In this document: piece after piece, positions 31,180-32,869 of the stretch
Numbering within the stretch: the stretch's first letter is position 1
Layout of the letters: every line of letters begins with the position of its first letter
Assembly: GCA_028718865.1 (NCBI GenBank)
Contig: JAQUKX010000008.1
Coordinates: 1 to 32,869, forward strand
Reading direction: 5' to 3'
Length of the DNA: 32,869 nt
Source: Patescibacteria group bacterium
Lineage (GTDB): Bacteria > Patescibacteriota > Patescibacteriia > UBA1558 > GWA2-36-10
Translations under genes and position numbers: made by a program
The notes under the pieces: model-generated
What the model was told of the DNA's origin: nothing
What the model saw: the letters and a program-made list of their open reading frames with translations, nothing else
The model's database searches: none

Positions 31180-31207
31180 AAGAAAAGACCAGCGCCAAGC
31201 GCCGGTC
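31180..31207 (-). terminator. Minus-strand terminator of the small frame at 31239
   Basis: Minus strand GACCGGCGC-TTG-GCGCTGGTC forms a 9-bp stem with one G-U pair, then TTTTCTTTT. On the plus strand the same position is an A-C mismatch, which supports the minus orientation. Confidence 0.82.
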
Positions 31208-31238
31208 TCGAAAGCAGGGTTGTTTTCCAGTCCAGAGA

Positions 31239-31415
31239 CTAGAAAACAACTGTGGTGGTGAAAGAGCCCGTACTTAGGGAGCTGGTAGCGTCATTGAGGA
31301 GTACAAGGAGGTTAGTCAGAATACTGACTGCCAGTTCCATAAGTCCCGGAGCAAACATCTTGAAAAGTATCAACAAAAATATCAGGTTAAAGAAAGCGTA
31401 TAAAGCGCGAAACAT
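31239..31415 (-). CDS. Possible 58-residue membrane peptide
   Basis: ATG 31415 opens a 58-codon frame: MFRALYAFFNLIFLLILFKM, then FAPGLMELAVSILTNLLVLL and a Ser/Thr-rich tail. One or two hydrophobic helices are predicted. There is no SD and no clear promoter, which sets it apart from the other small cassettes. Support comes from a terminator in the right orientation 32 bases downstream and from another hairpin (31219-31250) that spans the stop codon and is continuous only as minus-strand RNA. An alternative is that the whole segment makes a structured RNA without a product. Confidence 0.42.
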   Translation of the reverse strand: MFRALYAFFNLIFLLILFKMFAPGLMELAVSILTNLLVLLNDATSSLSTGSFTTTVVF

Positions 31416-31501
31416 ATGTTTGTTGACTTAATTCAAAGCCTGGGGAGAATACTTCTTGGGTTCGACGATTCTGCCCAAGGCATATGAATTCATTCAAGAT
31501 T

Positions 31502-31555
31502 ATCCTCTCCAAGAGCCAGCCGGGCTTTTTAGCTCTGTTGGCTCTTGGAGAGGAT
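31502..31555. repeat. Large inverted repeat with perfect 17-base arms
   Basis: ATCCTCTCCAAGAGCCA (31502-31518) and TGGCTCTTGGAGAGGAT (31539-31555) enclose a 20-base loop. On the plus strand TTTATTATTTTT follows, like a terminator, yet no plus-strand gene lies just before it; on the minus strand, 54 bases after the comM stop, there is no T-run. A further hairpin (CTTGGG/CCCAAG) lies at 31455-31479. The 193-base stretch 31416-31608 holds nothing else I can identify. Confidence 0.7.
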
Positions 31556-31608
31556 TTATTATTTTTAAAGGAGCTTCATCTTTTTCTTAACACAAAATCA
31601 GACGCCCG

Positions 31609-32869
31609 TCAATCGCCAAATATTTTGGAGCGATACTGCAAGGCTTCCAAAATATACTCTTCTTTTATCTGCTCATCTCCGGCCAAGTCCGCAATAGTTC
31701 TGGCTACTTTGATTATCTTATAGTAAGCTCGAGCCGAAAACCCTAGCTTGTCGCTGGCTTCAATCAATATTTCTTGTCCGGCCAGCGGCAAAGCACAATA
31801 TTTTTTGATTGTTGCCGGCGCAATGTCGGCATTGAGAAAAAAATTTTCTTTTTGGTAGCGGCGGCGCTGCCTATCTCTAGCTGCTGATATTCGGCTTCTA
31901 ATTTGCCGAGAACTTTCTCCTTGTCCACTTATATTTTGCAAACTCTGGCTTTTTACTTTAGGCAACAAAAAATGCAAATCTATCCTGTCCAGAAGCGGTC
32001 CGGACAAACGCTTTTGATAACGCTCTATTTCTCCGGGTCGACAGCAACACTCTTTGTCTTTATCAGTCAAATAACCGCAAGGACAAGGATTGGCTGTAGC
32101 CAGTAAAATAAAATTGGCTGGAAAATCCAGGCTGCCCTTGGCTCGAGAAACCGTGATTTTCTTATCTTCCAAAGGTTGGCGCAAAGCTTCCAAAACTTGG
32201 CGGGGAAATTCCAGTATTTCATCCAAAAAAAGCACGTTGTGGTGCGCCAAGCTGATTTCTCCGGGTCGAGGCCAAGCGCCGCCGCCGACTATGGCCATGA
32301 CCGAAGCTGAATGGTGCGGCGATCTGATGATACGACGATCAATCAAATGATTATCCGCTGACAAATAACCGGCCAAAGAATGAATTTTACTACTGGCCAA
32401 GGCCTCGGCCATAGTCGGCGGCGGCAAAATAGACAAAAAAGCCTTAGCCAGCATAGTCTTGCCCGCCCCCGGTGGTCCGACCATCAACACATTATGCCCG
32501 CCGGCAGCAGCAATTTCCAAAGCCCGCTTGGCCTGCTCCTGGCCGCAGATATCAGCAAAATCCAAACTATCTTTTGGCTCTTGAGGAGCAAAACAAATTT
32601 TTTGCGCCAAAGGCAAGCTAGCCTTGCCAATCAAATGATCTATTATTTCTCTGAGATTATTGGCTGGCAAAACTTCCAGCTCTGACAATATCGCTACTTC
32701 CTTGGCATTGCCAGCCGGCAAAAAAATTTTTCTGAACCCCAAATCCCGCAAACTGCTGGCCATAACTAGAGCGCCGGGCACTGGCTTGAGCGCTCCGGAC
32801 AAAGACAATTCACCGATAAAAGCCACTTTTTCCTGAGGCAGAGAAACATCACCGCTCTCTGACAAAATA
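31609..32869 (-). CDS. comM: ComM/YifB-family Mg-chelatase-like AAA+ ATPase, 5' end cut by window edge
   Basis: AAA+ helicase-like protein; ComM aids branch migration during natural transformation in Gram-negatives. About 419 C-terminal residues are visible and the frame stays open at the right edge, so the first ~90 residues of the Lon-like N domain are missing. GELSLSGALKPVPGAL belongs to that domain. The Mg_chelatase core has Walker A GPPGAGKTMLAK, Walker B NVLFLDEILEF, and ATANPCPCGY with the zinc-type cysteines CCCRPGE further on. The C-terminal lid (SARAYYKIIKVARTIADLAG) is present. No neighbouring competence gene is visible. Gene symbol by family. Confidence 0.93.
   Translation of the reverse strand, partial: ILSESGDVSLPQEKVAFIGELSLSGALKPVPGALVMASSLRDLGFRKIFLPAGNAKEVAILSELEVLPANNLREIIDHLIGKASLPLAQKICFAPQEPKDSLDFADICGQEQAKRALEIAAAGGHNVLMVGPPGAGKTMLAKAFLSILPPPTMAEALASSKIHSLAGYLSADNHLIDRRIIRSPHHSASVMAIVGGGAWPRPGEISLAHHNVLFLDEILEFPRQVLEALRQPLEDKKITVSRAKGSLDFPANFILLATANPCPCGYLTDKDKECCCRPGEIERYQKRLSGPLLDRIDLHFLLPKVKSQSLQNISGQGESSRQIRSRISAARDRQRRRYQKENFFLNADIAPATIKKYCALPLAGQEILIEASDKLGFSARAYYKIIKVARTIADLAGDEQIKEEYILEALQYRSKIFGD

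Overview
The window looks like a chromosome segment of an ultra-small, AT-rich bacterium, most probably a member of the Candidate Phyla Radiation (Patescibacteria, Parcubacteria-like). It is bacterial: it has IF-2, RbfA, ClpP, RNase Y, YmdB, HU, ComM/YifB and bacterial tRNAs with encoded CCA. Genes are compact, many start codons follow AT-rich leaders without a Shine-Dalgarno (SD) site, and a V/A-type ATPase replaces F-ATPase in what is visible. The phylum assignment is inference, because no rRNA is present.

Layout. 1-886: a Na+/Ca2+ exchanger running off the left edge. 1003-9656 (minus): a nine-gene V-type ATPase operon in the order H-I-K-E-C-F-A-B-D, with a consensus promoter at one end and a terminator at the other; the rotor subunit carries the full Na+-binding residue set. 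9786-14011: an AlkD-like DNA repair gene, a histidine phosphatase, and a minus-strand run of MgtE-like transporter, NUDIX, GNAT, TspO and a small membrane protein. 14145-14832: a 33-residue membrane peptide, a small hypothetical gene and two tRNAs. 14900-18911: an ArsR-controlled operon (ArsR, thioredoxin-like, ArsP permease, two lipoproteins with CxxC/Cys-pair motifs), followed by a thioredoxin-CcdA fusion. 18980-20557: three tRNAs and a cluster of tiny genes. 20617-29646: information processing (a degenerate DHH protein, infB-rbfA, nrnA, clpP, then rny-ymdB-HU-HD). 29643-32869: a C39-like peptidase, two or three small genes with strong terminators, and a partial comM/yifB.

Two patterns stand out. 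First, two gene-start styles coexist. Core genes have promoters very close to the start codon with short or no leaders and no SD (nrnA appears leaderless). A set of orphan small genes (14145, 19310, 19909, 26027, 30585, 30886) has leaders, strong GGAG/GGAGG SD sites, more GC-rich codons and mostly its own strong terminator. These small cassettes are the best candidates for something undescribed. Second, the ArsR operon has a textbook operator (ATCAA-N6-TTGAT) over its -10 box and adds two lipoproteins with paired cysteines plus an envelope thiol-relay protein to the usual permease, which suggests an envelope arsenic or metalloid handling system.

All family names come from reading motifs; no database search was run.
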